NCBI GenBank assembly: GCA_905221605.1
Contig: CAJNDS010001079.1
Coordinates: 761,001 to 825,000, forward strand
Direction of reading: 5' to 3'
Origin: Symbiodinium natans
Lineage: Eukaryota > Sar > Dinophyceae > Suessiales > Symbiodiniaceae
DNA length: 64,000 nt
A program made the translations under genes and the position numbers. Below, in pieces: positions 1 to 10,873 of the stretch (position 1 is its first letter; every line of letters starts with the position of its first letter). A model generated the notes under the pieces. It saw only the letters and a program-made list of their open reading frames with translations, was not told the DNA's origin and did no database searches.

Positions 1-106
1 CCCCCCCGCAACCCCTAAACCTAAACCCCCTAAACCCTAAACTTCCCTAAGCCCTAGACCCTAAACCCTGAACCCTACACCCTAAGCCCTAAAACCTTAA
101 CCCAAC
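1..106. repeat. Degenerate telomere-like tract (CCCTAAA strand)
   Basis: Imperfect CCCTAAA units with insertions and substitutions (CCCTAGA, CCCTGAA, CCCTACA). The C-rich strand reads 5' to 3' at the left edge, as expected for a left chromosome end, but no perfect array is present. It may be subtelomeric or interstitial. Confidence 0.8.
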
Positions 107-600
107 CAATCCAGTGACCGCAGACGGCCAGCGCCTGCATCGGGTCCCACGGCCTGGATGCTCTGCAGCCTGGGAACGAGGGCCCAGCAGATCGTTCTCG
201 GGTTCTGGTGGTTGAGGACTCTGGGCTTCTGCCGTTTATCATGGAGAACCTCCAAAACAACGCACATACACCCTCACGAAACATTTCTGAAACGCTATAC
301 ACCCTGAACTTGATACTTATAACTAGATTTTTGAACAACAAAATCATAATATGGTACTGTTATCATACAAACGTATAACACTATGATGTCATAAGAATAG
401 AAAGTATATTTCAGAAACTCGAGCGGGTGGAAACGCGGAAGTGCTTTGGTCGCGGAGCTCGCCTCCAGCCAGACGTCGCTGAGAAAAGCCAAGAGGCAGT
501 CGCCGTTCTTCTTGTTGCAGAAAGTTTAGGGCTTCAGGTTCTGTATAAACAAAACAAACAAATACAGAAATACACAATAAATAAATAAACAATATAAGTT
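107..600. other. Unassigned sequence with exon-like islands
   Basis: Between the first telomere-like tract and the TA microsatellite are two islands of ordinary complexity, about 113-245 and 413-531. The second is preceded on the plus strand by a pyrimidine-rich stretch ending TTTCAG and is followed by AAAGTTTAG, which could be read as acceptor and donor sites. Both strands can be read there for about 35 codons, so strand and product remain undecided. Confidence 0.3.
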
Positions 601-603
601 TCG

Positions 604-604
604 A

Positions 605-638
<34 letters not shown>

Positions 639-722
639 CGTATATATATATATATATATAATGCCTACATGTTTTTCGCTGAGAGTTAAGTTTCTATACG
701 TGTGAAAGAACAATATCAATAT

Positions 723-783
<61 letters not shown>

Positions 784-830
784 TATACATACATACATAT
801 ATATATATATAGATAGATATATAAGAGGGT
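604..830. repeat. TA and CATATA microsatellites
   Basis: Two AT-dinucleotide tracts, about 604-660 and 719-830, the second including a run of ATACAT hexamers. Reading frames through it encode only Ile/Tyr repeats and are not genes. Confidence 0.95.
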
Positions 831-950
831 GTTCACAAGGCTTCAGGGCGTCTGAGGCCGCGGCAGCTCACAGAGCTCGGAGAGCAGGCCCGGCCTTCCG
901 CGGGGCTCCCAGAAACCCTTTTGGGAACCGGAAGTCTACTATGCTGATAT
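831..950. other. GC-rich island of exon-like composition
   Basis: This is a short GC-rich block squeezed between a microsatellite and a telomere-like array. The plus strand is open for about 30 codons after CTTCAG at about 840-845, but nothing is recognisable. A small exon or unrelated unique DNA are both possible. Confidence 0.2.
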
Positions 951-1053
951 AGGGTTTAGGGTTTAGGGTTTAGGGTTTAGGGTTTAGGGTTTAGGGTTTG
1001 GGGTTTAGGGTTTAGGGTTTAGGGTTTAGGGTTTAGGGTTTAGGGTTTAAGGT
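951..1053. repeat. Interstitial telomere-like array (TTTAGGG)n
   Basis: About 14 head-to-tail TTTAGGG heptamers with one TTTGGGG variant, G-rich strand on plus. It is the cleanest telomeric-type array in the left part of the window and lies opposite in orientation to the tract at position 1. Confidence 0.95.
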
Positions 1054-1242
1054 TATACAACAAAGACCAAGTGCAAAAATGTAATAACGACGACATCATA
1101 TAACAAGGCAATGTATACTTGCCATGTAGGAACAATACAAACACCTAAATCCTGAAGGCCCTAAGCCATAAGCACTAAACTAAAACTTGATCCCAGATGA
1201 GATTGAAGAGACGAAAAGACAAAAAGAATAGATAAAAGAAAG
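1054..1242. other. Unassigned AT-rich spacer
   Basis: Ordinary-complexity sequence between the telomere-like array and the GA-rich block. No reading frame, repeat or signal is supported here. Confidence 0.5.
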
Positions 1243-1602
1243 AGAGAAACAGAGAGAGATAGAGAGAGAGAGAGAAAGAGAAAGAGAAAGAGAAAGAGAA
1301 AGAGAAAGAGAAAGAGAAAGAGAAAGAGAAAGAGAAAGAGAAAGAGGAAGAGAGAGAGAGAGAAGAAGAGACAGTAAGGACGAGAGAGAGAGAGAGAGAA
1401 GAAGAAGAAGAGAGCAAGAGAGTGAGAGAGAGAGAGAAGAAGAGAGCAAGAGGGAGAGAGAGAGAGAGAGAGCAGAAGAGCGCCACAGAGAAAAGAAGAG
1501 AGAGAGAGAGAGAAGCAAGAAACACAAAAAAACAGAAGAGAGAGAGAGAGAGAGAGAAGAAGAGAGAGAGAAGAAGCAAGAGAGAAGAAGAAAGAGACTT
1601 CA
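1243..1602. repeat. Polypurine GA/GAAA microsatellite block
   Basis: About 360 bp of almost pure A and G on the plus strand, made of GAGA runs and about 15 AAAGAG hexamers near 1274-1346. Long apparent ORFs on both strands here are Ser/Leu/Phe or Arg/Glu repeats produced by the simple sequence. Long polypurine tracts can adopt triplex structures. Confidence 0.95.
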
Positions 1603-1690
1603 TGTCAGTTTCAGGTTCAGGAAAGGTTGGGCTGCAAGAGACGACAAGGGATGCCTCGATGGTTTAAAGGTTCAGGAGGCATTTTGAGGG

Positions 1691-1796
1691 GATAGGGGGT
1701 TAGGGTTTAGGGGTCAGGGTTGTTTGGGCGGTTTAGGGGTTCAGGGCGCACCTAAACCCTCAACCCTACACCCTAAACCCTAGACCCTAAACCCTG
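1691..1796. repeat. Telomere-like tract with orientation switch
   Basis: Degenerate TTTAGGG units on the left half change to CCCTAAA units after about position 1750, making a head-to-head arrangement of degenerate telomeric motifs. Confidence 0.8.
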
Positions 1797-2639
1797 AATG
1801 TGGACATTTCGCTGCCGGAGCCTCTTCTGCAAGTATTGCTGCAGCATGCTTGGGCCTGAGCGGTCCAGCAGCCAGCTGTGCAAAGTTATTCAGGAGGTTT
1901 ACGGGCTTGGACATATACGGCTCAGGAATGAGGGCCCTTTGAGGCTTTGAAGTTCCCGGCAACCACCCAGCTTGGCGCGTCGCCAACGTGCTTTATGGAG
2001 TTGCAGATGGCCAGCAGCGCTATCGCCACCACCTGCAGACACCCACTGAAATATCCACTTTTATACTACGAATGGAGCATCCGAAGCCCGAAGTCCCCAA
2101 ACCCTCAACCCTAAATCCCAAGTCCAAACTCCGCAATGTCCAGACTTGCTTAATTGCTGCGAAGAGATCTGGGCCTCCTGTCTACCCTCCAGGCTGCGCG
2201 CGCGGCACCTCGGGTCAGCAACCCTGAGCCCTAAAACCTCTTGCATCCGGTTCATGTGACACGCCCTAGACCCTAAAGCCTACACCCCCTGACCTTTTTC
2301 CAACAAACCCTTAAAAAAGGGCCTTGGGTTTTTGCGAGGATTCTGATCTGGAGATCCTCATAGAACCTAGGGAAACATGTCGAAGTAGGGTCTATGTTGC
2401 TTGTATCCCCAACAGGACACCCAGTATATACACTCACCAATAGTAACAAGGAACCTTATATACACTCACCAAAAACAGAAATATAAACCCTGCTTCAATG
2501 TGGCTGCCAGCTCTTCACCTCTGTGTGACTCCTCTGGGCTGCCACTGTTTGGGGCACGGACCACAGACGAAGCTGCAGGGTCACGGCCTTCGAAATCAGG
2601 AATTCTTCTTGCTGTTGTTTGTTGTCCCTTAGTGTCATG
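1797..2639. other. Unassigned unique sequence
   Basis: Contains an island at about 1797-2060 that is open for about 30-60 codons in frames of both strands, including Leu/Ala-rich readings, without a convincing start, stop or homology. A few isolated CCCTAAA-like motifs lie at 2095-2290. The remainder is featureless to my reading. Confidence 0.3.
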
Positions 2640-2900
2640 GTGACTAGGACGATTAAACACAACTCTTACCGTGATTACAATGCATACTATGTGTTGATTA
2701 TGATGACTACTGCGACGAGTATCACTACTCTGACTAGTATTCAGAATTGTCTTATTATTGTTGGGTTTACATACAACTATTGCGATAATTACGACAATTG
2801 TTCGCAATACGATGCTCAGTAGTACGACTATGCTAGTTGTCGTTTCTACTATGCATATGATGACTACTACGCGTGTTGGCATTTTACGAATACTAGTTAT
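2640..2900. repeat. Degenerate trinucleotide-type low-complexity tract
   Basis: About 260 bp dominated by ACT, GAT, TAT and TTG triplets without a fixed period, resembling a decayed ATN-type microsatellite. A similar tract lies at 12310-12475. Confidence 0.5.
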
Positions 2901-4100
2901 CATTCTTGTTCTTCTCGTTTCTCTTACTTTGGTCGAACTGGCTCTGTTCCTGAGTGCGAGACTGGCCGAATTGCATCTGTGATCAAGGGAGATTCCTGCG
3001 GCGAGCGAGTTTGAGGCTTTAGGGTCTGCAGTGCAGGGTTCAGGTGTAGGTTCTTCCGGTTTAGGGCTGAAGGTGTAGGGTTTAGGGTTCGTGAACCACA
3101 CATTTGTGGCAGGTGCATCAGAAATCTTTGAAAACCCACTTTCATGACGAACCTCGGAAATCTTCAGTGGAGAAGATGTCCCAGCCCAATGCAACCACCC
3201 AAAATCTTCACAATCAACGGCACGGAGGATGTTCAAGGACTTAGAAAACATAGAATCAGAAGGCTCGGAAATCAATGACGACAAGGCTTGCAACCAAACG
3301 CCAAAATCGCGCTCGTTTCGCTGCTTTACTGTCGATTGTTAAATCGTGGCAGGCTCTATCCCGCCCCACGCCGTCTGAGGGGGCCAAAACCATCCAAAAC
3401 CTCGTCTGTCGGGTTTGGGTCCAAACTCATTCAAGGCTGGGCCGGGACGCGGAGGCGTTCCCTCCAAAACTTCTTAACCCCCGGCTTTCCGCGCAAAAAA
3501 GGGGGGCAATTTGGGACTCCAGCTCCAGCCTTCAGCCTGGGTCCGTCTCCATACTAATCACTTTCCGGAGGGAAACGGAAAGCAAATGACATTACGTCCT
3601 CCGCGCGCGCAAAAATCCCACATTGGGGTTGGCAAAATTGCGACACTCGAACGATGGAGGGGCAACTGGCTCCCTACGTATCGGGCCTTCGACAAGCACA
3701 GAGTGTCAAAAACATTTGCAGTTTGGGCAGTTGTGCAACTGCAAGTGCCGAGTATGTATATCACACACAGACTACAACCGAAAAAGGGGCAGTAATTTGT
3801 CGGAGAAAAAACATCGGCGAGCGCAATAGTTCAACGCACGCATGTGCGCAGAACGTCCCCTGACTAATGCGCGCTGCAACCCCAAAAACCCGAAACCCTC
3901 CCCATAAACTGCCATAAACCCCAACCCCACTGAACCCTACCTCGCCCTTCCGGGGGCCTCAAACTGCTTTGAGAGCTCCTCGAAGGACGGCTCCGCAGTC
4001 GCCTCAAGCACACCCACCTCCCTTATGCGAGGGTCGAGTCTGAGGGGCTTGGGCCGCGCTCTCGACACGAAAAGCCATAAGGCCAGAGGCCACATTAGGA
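2901..4100. other. Unassigned sequence with scattered telomere-like motifs
   Basis: Degenerate TTTAGGG motifs occur at 3043-3090 and degenerate CCCTAAA motifs at 3888-3943. Between them (3100-3860) is ordinary sequence with several overlapping ORFs of 60-105 codons on both strands. None has a recognisable domain, so none is called. Confidence 0.4.
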
Positions 4101-4205
4101 GAGAGAGAGAGAGAGAGAGAAAGTGTATAGAGACAGAGGCAGAGACTGAGACAGAGACGGAGATGGAGAGAGAGAGAGAGAGAGAGAGACGGAGAGAGAG
4201 ACAGA
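4101..4205. repeat. GA-rich microsatellite
   Basis: GAGA runs interspersed with ACAGAGG/ACTGAGAC variants. The flanking ORFs are translations of the repeat. Confidence 0.9.
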
Positions 4206-4395
4206 GCACTCCTGAACCCCAAGCCCCGCTGGACACAGAACCAACAGAGGCTTAAACCAAACCCCACCAACCCTACACCCATGAACCCGTGAACCCGTGA
4301 ACCCATGAACCGAAAAAACCTTTAAAAAACCTAAACCCTTGAAAAAACCTTTAAAAAACGTTTAAAAAACCTAAACCCTTTGAACCCTGAATCCA
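4206..4395. repeat. AACCC/AAAACC low-complexity repeats
   Basis: Short direct repeats: GTGAACCC/ATGAACCC units at about 4280-4310, then alternating CCTTTAAAAAAC and CCTAAACCCTT blocks to 4382. Probably decayed telomere-like sequence. Confidence 0.7.
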
Positions 4396-5775
4396 AAACC
4401 CCAAACCCCGCCGCCCTCCAACAAAGGCTCCCAAGGCCCTGGCTATGGATGCTGGAACCTGGCAAACAGGGGCTCAGGGTGTCCGGTTTATGTTTTGAGG
4501 CCAAAGAGGGAGGCCACAGAAGACTTGCTCAGCAGGTTCTGAGGGACAACAAACAACCCAACTGCGCACATCGTGCTTGAAGCACACGGAGGGCCCTCCC
4601 GGGCGGCAGGCTCCTTCATCCACAGGTTTGCTGAAGCAGCTGCTCCAGCCGACAGCAGCCAGGTTCGAACGCGACTCCTTGAGCAGCTTGCGGTTTCCAG
4701 CTTGAGGCGAGCCAGTGGCAGTCCGGCGTCGGAGGGACGGAGGGACACCACGGGCACATCGCTCTCCCACCTTCCTGCACGTCCTGCACGTGCCGGCCTC
4801 GCCGTCAGCCGCGAGCCGCGACGGCTTTGCAACTTAACGAGCCCCCAAAACATTGTCTATTTACGACCCAAATTTCCCTACTTGGCTACCCTGAACCCTC
4901 AACACTCTGAAACTCTCATTCAAAAAGTCCTCGACCCTGAACTCTCGAACGAAAACGCCGCAAGCAGCGGGCCTTGAGTACTGAGAGTTCCGAAGGGTTT
5001 GTCCCCTGGGCTGGGGAAGGTGCTCCAAAAACGGAGTTGCGGGACAGAAGTCGTAGATAGTTTGGGATTTGGGCTTAAAGTTCAAAGGGTTTCGGGTATC
5101 GGTTTTGGGGTTTAAGGGAGTGCTATAAATAGGTAACGGCACACCCAGGTGGCGGCAGCGTTTCGCGAAGCCTCCAGGCCTTTACACTTCCTGCAGAGGC
5201 CGGCCAAGGCTAACGCTTGTGACAACGCGTCTTGTTCCACAACCTTGCGCAGTATGTCGTACACAAAGGCAAAACGCTGTAAATACCAGTGTTTTCGGCA
5301 TGGTCGCCACAGGCATTGTGACAACGCAAACAAAAAGGCGAAATTTGGGCAGGGCCGCGACACGACGGGCGTTCTTAACCTCCCGCCCCCCTTTGTCCCC
5401 AGCCAAGAAACAGAAACCCTGAAGCCCTGAAGCCTGAAAAGTGGCTTAAAGACAGGGACCGTTATGGGTGCCGTCACCTAGAACTGGGGCATGGGGTTCT
5501 CACGGCATGATTGGTATATAGTGGCATGTGGTTTCGGGTTTGGGGGGCTGCATGGAGTTGATTTGTTCAGCCCTCAAGGTCCGAGGGCTTCGTGATGTTC
5601 AGGGTTAGGGGGGTGTTCCTTCTGAGGTGCTGGAAGAGTGCGCATTCTAAGAGTGGCCTTAAAGTGGTATCTCTGCAAGGGCCCTTCCTTTCACAAGCCT
5701 CCCCAAAACAGGTCACGCGAATTTCGAAACAGCTCCCAGCTGCCCAAACTGCCAGTAGGAGGGCCAAGGCTGCAG
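4396..5775. other. Unassigned unique sequence
   Basis: Holds several overlapping ORFs of 65-135 codons on both strands (for example 4573-4977 plus, 4488-4853 minus, 5112-5477 minus) with no recognisable domain and no clear codon signal. The GTGACAACGC motif occurs twice (5219 and 5318). I can support no gene here. Confidence 0.4.
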
Positions 5776-5885
5776 TAGGGTTGAGGGTTCGGGATTATAC
5801 CGTTGAGGATATATAGGGTTTAGGGTTTAGGGCTTAGGGCTTCGGACTGAGGGTTTATACTGTTGAGGGTATAGAGGGTTTAGGG
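5776..5885. repeat. Telomere-like tract with a diverged ~64-bp duplication
   Basis: Degenerate TTTAGGG units carry two copies of a GTTGAGGRTATA-type segment, at about 5803 and 5867, spaced about 64 bp apart. Confidence 0.65.
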
Positions 5886-6654
5886 GGAGAAGTCCGAGGG
5901 CGCGGCCACGGCTGAACTGGTTGGGATCTCGAATTGGAAATCGGCAAGATCGTAGTCCTCTCAAGCTCTCGCACCCGCGAACACAAAAAGACATCCGCAT
6001 AACTCTGCACACCCATGCATGTACCCTTGACATGTACCCTCCCTCGGCAGAACCCTAAGACCAAAACCCGAAAACCCTAAACCCTAAACCCTGAAACCCT
6101 AAACCCTGAAGCCTGATCCCTAAAACCCTTAGTACTAATACTGCGCGGGATAATAATTGACAACAGTGAAGGAAGCACAATTTCAATGTAATTACAAGGG
6201 ACGCGTGAATTACATTGCAGATTGTACGAACGAAACACGAACTCACTTCCATCGCGTGATAAAAGATTAAAGGGCCAAAAGGGAAGAAATATAGGGCCCT
6301 TTATCACGCATACGATATTAGAAGAGAGTTCTCGTTTACACGGTTAATGACTTCGTGTTCGTACTTCGTTCTCTCGCTCGTAATAAAAGCACGCGTTCTC
6401 CCTAAACCCTATATAAAACCTCAAACCCTAAAGCCTTAAACCCTAAACCCTGAACCCTTAACCCTTCCACCCTGAACCCCTAAACCCTTGAACGCTTAAA
6501 CCCTAAAAACCCTAAAAGGCTGTGGGTCCGCCTCCGCGCTGCAGGCGTCCCTGAAACTGGTGCTCCCGAGAACGCCTTGGGGGGGGCGGTCGGAAAGGGG
6601 TCTGACCTGAAGAAATGTCTGGGGACTAGGAACTCATGTATACTTGCAAAATGA
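5886..6654. other. Unassigned sequence with two CCCTAAA-type tracts
   Basis: Degenerate CCCTAAA tracts occupy 6057-6130 and 6403-6518. Between them is AT-rich unique sequence. No reading frame looks genuine. Confidence 0.5.
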
Positions 6655-6690
6655 TATATATATATATATATACATATCTATACATATAAA
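6655..6690. repeat. TA microsatellite
   Basis: Short run of TA dinucleotides followed by CATATCTATACATATA. Confidence 0.9.
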
Positions 6691-6944
6691 TGAAGTGAAA
6701 ATATACGGAGCCCCTAGAATCGTACAATTCTGAGGTTGGGAACCCTCAAATCAAGCCTCATGGCCCCAGCATGGGAGAAGGAATCCTGAGGAAGAAAGGC
6801 GAAGAATCCCATCACAAGGGAACACTGAAGCCATAGTAACGTGGGAGAACCTCCTTGCAAGGGCTCTCTCTGTGACCTGCGGAGAATCGTCCCCCATGAA
6901 GTCCGTAGAGCTGCCGTGTGGTCTCTCAAGTGCATTGAGAGGGA

Positions 6945-6991
<47 letters not shown>

Positions 6992-7030
6992 AGAGGGAGG
7001 GAGGGAGGGAGGGGAGGGAGAGAGCGAGAG
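6945..7030. repeat. GA/GGGA microsatellite
   Basis: GAGAGA run passing into GGGA and GGGAGGGA units. ORFs crossing it on both strands are dominated by Ser/Leu or Arg/Glu repeats. Confidence 0.9.
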
Positions 7031-7192
7031 CGAGGCTCGGACTCGGGGCACCGCAGCAGGCGAGGACCTTTTCAGAAAGCAACTGGCATCGCAACAAACA
7101 CACCAGAGTCCAAAAAGTCCCCCAGGTTGTCCCCGAGGATTCTCTCATTTTGTGGGGAAGCGTCCTTTTCGCAATGAGGGCTGACCCTGCAC

Positions 7193-7216
7193 CCCCCACC
7201 CCCCCCCCCCCCCCGG
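7193..7216. repeat. Poly-C run
   Basis: A C homopolymer of about 15 bases preceded by CACCCC. It breaks reading frames and is prone to sequencing error. Confidence 0.9.
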
Positions 7217-8805
7217 CCTCTAATCTTCGCTCCATGGCCGCAGCCAGGGGCGAGCTTTGAAGGTGTCGGCCTTCAGTGCAGTTGATGCGGCCCTCTGCGC
7301 GCCTCTGCGCAGACTCAAAAAAGTATCACACACAAGCCCATTTGCACGCAACTCAAGCGCGCGGTGCATGCTGCACCATTCACTGTTATGTCCACTTACT
7401 CGTATCGGCCCTTTCTTGCCCTAAACCACATTTTGCACATATTTGCGCCAACCTCGGCTTCTGCCACCACATCAACATGCACGACACAGGCACGAGCTAC
7501 CTGCCAACACACTACCGCCAACGGCTTTTGTGAACGAGCGGAGCCAACAAGAAAACAACGCCAGCAGGTGCTCCTCCCAGCTGAAGGCGTGGTGCCGGCT
7601 GTTGGTGTGAGTTTTGGCTTCCAATTTTCGTGTCTCCTGGGAGCTCTGCGGGTGCTCCCATCTTACATGTTGGCCCTGAGCCGAATGTTCGACTCTGGTA
7701 GAAGGCTGGCCTTCTCCCCTTCTCCGCTTCCTCACAGCGCCGTGGGGTGGGCACGCAAGCGTGTCAAAGCTTCCAACCGTCAATCGGGAGTATGCATCGC
7801 TGCATGTGTGTACGCGCTGATTCACACATACAGCACGAGCCGGTGTCAGCATTCATACACTCCGTGCTTCACCTGCAAGAAGCCAACTAATTCCGAAAAA
7901 AAAAAAAGGCACTCCGAATTCCACTTACATCAACTTACAACACCCTGAGCTTCCGAGTGCCACAAGGTCGCCGCTGGGGGGAGACACCGCCAAGCATTTC
8001 AGCGCCTTGCAGCGAAGGGCCCAGGGTCCATGCAGTTCAGGGTGTAGGGTTCCGGAGTTGGCGGAGTTAGGGTTGATTCGCATGGCCCCGGATTACCGTG
8101 GCTTCAGAACATATGGTGGACATAATGAGGTGATGGGCAGGCGGGAGTGGGTCGGATGAGCCTCGGGGCCTGGGGCCCGCACTCGAACACATCATGGCAA
8201 GCCAGCACAATCATCTAGATGATCTTCCGCATCGTGTGAGTGTTTTGGGTGTCTTAACGTTGAGAACCCCATGTGATCTTCCGCTGACCAACTTTTAAAA
8301 ACCCAAATTATCTTCCTCATAGTGTGAGAACATGGTTGCGGCAGGATCCAAATCCTCATCACCTCGAAGAGGATGTATAGGCTTGAGGGTTCAAGCTGCT
8401 CCCTGGTGCCCACTGAAGGTTAGCACAAAGAACTCTTTACGGACTTCTTTTTGGAAGATAGGGTCTACTACAAGGAGCTATATGAGAGGAGCCTTCTTGG
8501 GGCTGCCAGAGGGATCCTTACCAGGGTGTAAACTTTCTCAACCCTCAGCCCGTAACCTTAAACCCTACCAGCACACCCCCCAAACTACCCTGCCACCACA
8601 GTAGCAGGGGACAGAAGCCCCCTTGACTCAAGGAGAGTCTACCCCCCCCATGTAAAGCGCGCACCCCAAAACTTTTAGGGAAGGACGCGTGCGGCGTGGC
8701 TGGGGCATGGGCACCAAGGAGCACCTTCAGCTCCGTGCCTGGGTGCCCAAAAGGGCTTTAGGGCTTTTCAGGGGGCGCTTCTTGGAGTCCACAGCGCCTC
8801 GAGTT
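7217..8805. other. Unassigned unique sequence
   Basis: The longest frames are 7364-7948 plus (194 codons) and 7472-7852 minus (126 codons), overlapping on opposite strands. Neither has a recognisable domain. A 12-base A run sits near 7898. No gene is called. Confidence 0.35.
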
Positions 8806-8960
8806 CAGGGCTCAGGGTTCTTCAGGTTTCTTTTTTAAGGGTTCTTTTTGAAGCTTCTTCTAGGGTTCTTCTTGGGTTCTTTAGGGTTCTTTGGGGTTAT
8901 TTGGGGTGATTTGGGGCTCTTCAGGGTGCTTTAGATTTCTTCAGGGTTCATTGCGGTTCA
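8806..8960. repeat. Degenerate GGGTTCTT repeats
   Basis: About a dozen imperfect GGGTTCTT/GGGTTCTTTA units head to tail, perhaps a derivative of the telomere-like motif. Confidence 0.7.
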
Positions 8961-10368
8961 GGATTTGGGACACATGGGGTTTGGGATGTGTGGGGGGGGG
9001 GGGGGGCTTAGGGTCTAGTTTGGGTCTTTCGGCTTTAGGGTCTCTTCCACAGGGTTTGGGTTGGGGGTTCCACTTCAGCACAGATCAAACTGTCGTGGCT
9101 GGCAGGGATCCAAAAACCCAAAAGCCCCTCAATTCCGAACCCCGCCCAGTGAATCCTAAACATTCTGAAGCCCTTGTCCAAAACTCCACACCAAATCCTC
9201 CCAAGCCCCCTCAGGCGCAAGCATTGCAACAAGTCTCGCAGGCGGTCCACCACCCCTGAGGCAGGCGAACCCCAAATGCAGGGTTCTGCGCACCCACAGC
9301 TCGGACTTAAGGGTTAGGGCCGGAGCCTTTAAAGGCTGGGCCGGTGCGCATATGCTTGGCTGTGTCAGCTCTGCATGACAGCACTCGGGTCGTTCTAGAA
9401 ACCGCTGAACTGTAAGCACACACAAGCCAGAAAAATGTTCAGTGTCACAACTGCATACCACCTGCTGGCCGTCCTTACTAGCACCGGGGTGGCCCCCTCT
9501 TCTGCCAAAGTGTTCAGAGTTTAAGAGTTCGGGTTTAGGGCTTTAGGGTTTAGGCTTTATTGCCGAAGGTTTAAGGCTTAGGGCTTGGGGTTCAGGGTTC
9601 AGGGTTTATCCGGACCTACTTGGGTGTTAAGCGCACAGGCAACGAGGCGAAGCGGCCCCTTGTGCTGATTGTACAGCTCAATCCAGGACAGGGCAGCAAC
9701 AAAAGGGTACAAGGCTTACAGATTTTGGTTTTGGGTAGATCCTCAGGTACAGAGGTTAGGACCGGGCATGGGGCGTAGCAGGCGTCTAGTGCTCAGGATT
9801 GCGCGAGGTTGGGGAGATGTACTTCCGGTCTCCGGCTCATGGCAGATACAACGCTTCACACTGGGGAGCGGGCCCTTGAGCTCCTGCTGGAGGAAAACGA
9901 TGTCGTGCAGGACCCGCAACACCTGTCAGAAGAACCCCCCAAAATCGAAAAGAACCGACAAGAGCCGAAGGCCGAAACCCCAAGAGCCCTATATAAACTC
10001 CACTCATTAGACCCCCGAAAAAGCTCGAACGCCTGTTGTTTCCGTTTCGGGTTCCACAGCGGCGGCTTTGCTTAATTGGAGGACCGGGGGGGGGGGGGTT
10101 TGGATGCCTTTTTCCCCTTTCTGACTCGAGAACCCTGTCGACCCTCAGGTTCCGGGCTTGGGATTCGAGACCCTACACATGCCGAAGGAGTCATCTTTTG
10201 GGCGGCCAAGGCCTGATAGGAGACGGCAAGAGAACAAAAGCGTGAGTAGGGAAGACGCGGAGGCGTGACTCAGGAAAGTGAGGAACATGCGCCCTCGACT
10301 CGAACACATTTGGCAGCCAAGCGGTGCGGCACCTGCTGCTCAAAGAGCCCAGAACGAAACGCCGCAGC
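8961..10368. other. Unassigned sequence with G-runs and a telomere-like tract
   Basis: G homopolymers occur at about 8992-9006 and 10087-10098, and a degenerate TTTAGGG tract at 9525-9608. ORFs of 70-120 codons overlap on both strands with no recognisable product. Confidence 0.4.
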
Positions 10369-10555
10369 AGAGAGGCTGATCATCATCATGGTGCATGCAC
10401 GGGAAATCGCAGTAGCTTTGGCGCTCATGATCATGGTGCACGGTCATTCGCACAGTGCATGCGCCGGAATGCCGTAGCAGGGAAGGTGGTCATTGTCACG
10501 GTGCACGCCCGAAGGACAGTGAGGGTGATCGGTATCATGGCGCATGCTGCGTAGT
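10369..10555. repeat. Degenerate ATCATGGTGCATGC repeat cluster
   Basis: Four imperfect units centred on ATCATGGTGCATGC, at about 10385, 10432, 10492 and 10533, two of them followed by CGGAAAT or CGGAATG and a GTAGC motif. Decayed minisatellite by appearance. Confidence 0.6.
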
Positions 10556-10708
10556 TTAAGGATGCTTGAGGTAAAATGTTGAAACAGTTGAGGATTCGAA
10601 GTGCGGGTTCAGGATTGATAGTGTAGAGGTTTAGAGCTTCGAGGACGCAGGTCCTGGAAGGGCCCCCTAAAGGCGCCAATCCCTGCGGGGCCCTCCAAGA
10701 TGAACCCC

Positions 10709-10873
10709 CACCCCCCTAACCCCCCCTAACCCCCCCCCCCCCCCCCCCTGCCTCGCACACGAGCTCCTCGTCGGGAGCTCCCTCAGCAGCGCGCTGCACG
10801 GGATCTGCGAACGCCTCAAGCAGTGCAGGGCAGCGCATGCATATGAATAGGGCATCCCCCCCCCCCCCCCCGC
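10709..10873. repeat. Two poly-C runs
   Basis: C-rich runs at about 10709-10748 and 10855-10872 flank an island of 100 bp. The minus-strand Gly-rich frames across them are artefacts of the homopolymers. Confidence 0.85.

Noticed and set aside
1-106. True chromosome end
   Set aside because: The units are too degenerate for a functional telomere; subtelomeric or interstitial sequence fits better.
534-836. 100-codon Ile/Tyr-rich frame
   Set aside because: Translation of TA and CATATA microsatellites.
1175-1667. Long ORFs on both strands across the GA block
   Set aside because: They are Ser/Leu/Phe or Arg/Glu repeats, direct translations of the polypurine microsatellite.
4662-4672. tRNA gene suggested by GGTTCGAAC
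   Set aside because: No A box, acceptor stem or cloverleaf can be built around it.
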